DNA from: Actinomycetota bacterium | GTDB lineage: Bacteria; Actinomycetota; Thermoleophilia; UBA2241 | Assembly: GCA_003158705.1 (NCBI GenBank) | Contig: PMKX01000228.1 | Span: forward strand, 4,100-12,094 | Length of the DNA: 7,995 nucleotides | Direction of reading: 5' to 3' | Shown: piece after piece, positions 7,221-7,995 of the stretch | Layout of the letters: each line of letters starts with the position of its first letter | Numbering within the stretch: the first letter of the stretch is position 1 | Position numbers and translations under genes: made by a program | The notes under the pieces: generated by a model | Told to the model about the DNA's origin: nothing | The model's database searches: none | Seen by the model: the letters and a program-made list of their open reading frames with translations, nothing else

Positions 7221-7233
7221 GGGCGACAACCTC
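7221..7233 (-). promoter_or_regulatory. Translation leader of paralogue C (GAGG ribosome-binding site)
   Basis: The minus strand reads GAGGTTGTCGCCC directly before the GTG start at 7220. The GAGG-to-start spacing is nine bases, the same as for paralogue B, and the two leaders match at 11 of 13 positions. This supports GTG as the start codon. Confidence 0.65.
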
Positions 7234-7252
7234 GAGAAGCGAGACCAACGAC

Positions 7253-7271
7253 GAGGGCGCGCGGCGCCCTC
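7253..7271 (-). promoter_or_regulatory. GC-rich hairpin in the leader of paralogue C
   Basis: A perfect 8-base-pair inverted repeat (GAGGGCGC with GCGCCCTC) encloses a 3-base loop, ending 32 bases upstream of the GTG start. It could be a leader RNA structure or the second half of a terminator region for the upstream gene. No T-run follows. The role is not established from sequence. Confidence 0.3.
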
Positions 7272-7295
7272 TGCCGGCCGACTCTATCACTCGTC

Positions 7296-7313
7296 CGCCG
7301 CCTCGCGGCGGCG
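7296..7313 (-). terminator. Hairpin after the solute-binding protein gene (possible terminator)
   Basis: A perfect 7-base-pair inverted repeat (CGCCGCC with GGCGGCG) encloses a 4-base loop, 28 bases downstream of the binding-protein stop at 7342. No T-run follows, so termination would have to be of the U-less kind proposed for some high-GC bacteria. If it works, the methyltransferase cluster would start its own transcript in this gap. No convincing -35/-10 pair is visible. Confidence 0.35.
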
Positions 7314-7341
7314 CTGCCCAGGCCGATGTCCGGGCCGGCCT

Positions 7342-7995
7342 TTACTGCAGCGGGTACGTCCCGGCCTTCAGCATCGCCAGCGCCCGGCTGAACAAGGGTA
7401 CGGATGCGGCCGGCCGAGCGCTCACGTCGAGCCCGTGGTACCACTTGCGCGACAGGGCGCTGAGAGTGCCGTTGCGGCGCATGGTCTTCAGGGCGCCGTC
7501 GAGCACCGCGACGAAGTCGGCCTCGCCCCGGCGCGCGGCAAAGGCCTGCGGCTGATAGAAGAACCCGGCCCCGGTGGCCGCTATCTGCGCGCCGGCTGCC
7601 TGTTCGACGGTGGCGGTGGTGTCGGCCGTCATGGCGCCGGCGAGGCTCCCATTGGCCACGTCGGGCAGCGCGTCGGCATCGCTCGGGTACAGCGCGACGC
7701 CGACGCCGCCGGCGGCAGCGAGGAACTGCTGGAAGGTCGTCGAGGCGCTCACGCCGATGCTCTTGCCTCTGATCTCGCCGAGGGTGGTGATCGCGGCGCT
7801 TCCCTGTCGCACGGCGACCTGGGCGGTCGAGTACGCATACGGCGCCGCAAAGGCGAGCCTGCCCGGCGGCTTGGGGACGGTGGCCATCGAGCTGATGGCG
7901 ACATCGTAGCGGTCGGCGGCCAGGGCGGCCGGCACTCGCGCCCAGTCGAGCTGGCGAAACTCCACCTTGAGGCCCAGCACGGCGCCCACCTCGCG
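7342..7995 (-). CDS. Family 3 extracellular solute-binding protein (amino-acid type), N-terminus cut by the window
   Basis: This is the substrate-binding component of a polar amino-acid type ABC importer, expected outside the cytoplasmic membrane. The 217 visible residues cover most of the mature fold; the signal peptide and first beta-alpha units lie beyond the right edge, so export cannot be checked. Family marks are GLKVEFRQLDW (8-18), RYDVAISSMATVP followed by R46 and FAAPYAY, the second-lobe entry TLGEIRGKSIGVSASTTFQQFL (71-92), and the C-terminal MRRNGTLSALSRKWYHG. R46 and D125 fall where histidine- and lysine-binding relatives hold the ligand's alpha-carboxylate and alpha-amino groups, so an amino-acid ligand is plausible. 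About 25 residues extend past the usual end. The stop is TAA. No permease or ATPase gene is visible, and the link to the methyltransferase cluster rests on same-strand adjacency across 121 bases. The exact ligand is unknown. Confidence 0.88.
   Translation of the reverse strand, partial: REVGAVLGLKVEFRQLDWARVPAALAADRYDVAISSMATVPKPPGRLAFAAPYAYSTAQVAVRQGSAAITTLGEIRGKSIGVSASTTFQQFLAAAGGVGVALYPSDADALPDVANGSLAGAMTADTTATVEQAAGAQIAATGAGFFYQPQAFAARRGEADFVAVLDGALKTMRRNGTLSALSRKWYHGLDVSARPAASVPLFSRALAMLKAGTYPLQ

Noticed and set aside
7282..7294. AT-containing patch as a -10 promoter element for paralogue C
   Set aside because: On the minus strand it reads CGAGTGATAGAGT, but no acceptable -35 element lies at the right distance, so I do not call a promoter.
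1..7995. tRNA, rRNA, CRISPR array, insertion sequence or phage genes
   Set aside because: I saw no clover-leaf, array repeats, transposase motifs or terminal inverted repeats; almost all of the window is accounted for by metabolic genes.

Overview
This is a high-GC bacterial window in which every supportable gene lies on the minus strand, so transcription runs from the right edge towards the left. The genes are those of corrinoid-dependent methyl transfer (MttB superfamily methyltransferases and a RACo-type corrinoid reductive activator) together with a lysine 2,3-aminomutase. This suggests an anaerobic or facultative organism that uses quaternary amines. The base composition and gene set would fit an actinobacterial, chloroflexotal or proteobacterial lineage; the sequence alone does not decide.

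Layout in transcription order: (1) 7995-7342, the C-terminal part of a family 3 amino-acid-type solute-binding protein, cut by the right edge; (2) a 121-base gap with two GC-rich hairpins; (3) 7220-5739, MttB-like methyltransferase 'C' (493 aa); (4) a 137-base gap with one strong GC hairpin; (5) 5601-4138, MttB-like 'B' (487 aa), close to C; (6) 4141-2681, a divergent MttB-like 'A' (486 aa) that overlaps B by 4 bases (GTGA); (7) 2684-1389, a full-length lysine 2,3-aminomutase (KamA, 431 aa) that overlaps A by 4 bases (ATGA) and has a strong ribosome-binding site; (8) 1362 to the left edge, the first 454 residues of a RACo-type ferredoxin/ASKHA activator.

B, A, kamA and the activator are tightly packed and form one probable operon; C may share it or be a separate unit. 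By family knowledge, MttB-like proteins without pyrrolysine move a methyl group from a quaternary amine to a corrinoid protein, and RACo re-reduces corrinoid that has become inactive Co(II). KamA interconverts L-lysine and L-beta-lysine through a radical mechanism. Translational coupling of KamA to a methyltransferase, with an amino-acid binding protein upstream, suggests (inference) use of an N-methylated lysine or related cationic amino acid. No corrinoid protein, methyl-tetrahydrofolate methyltransferase, permease or ATPase gene lies inside the window.
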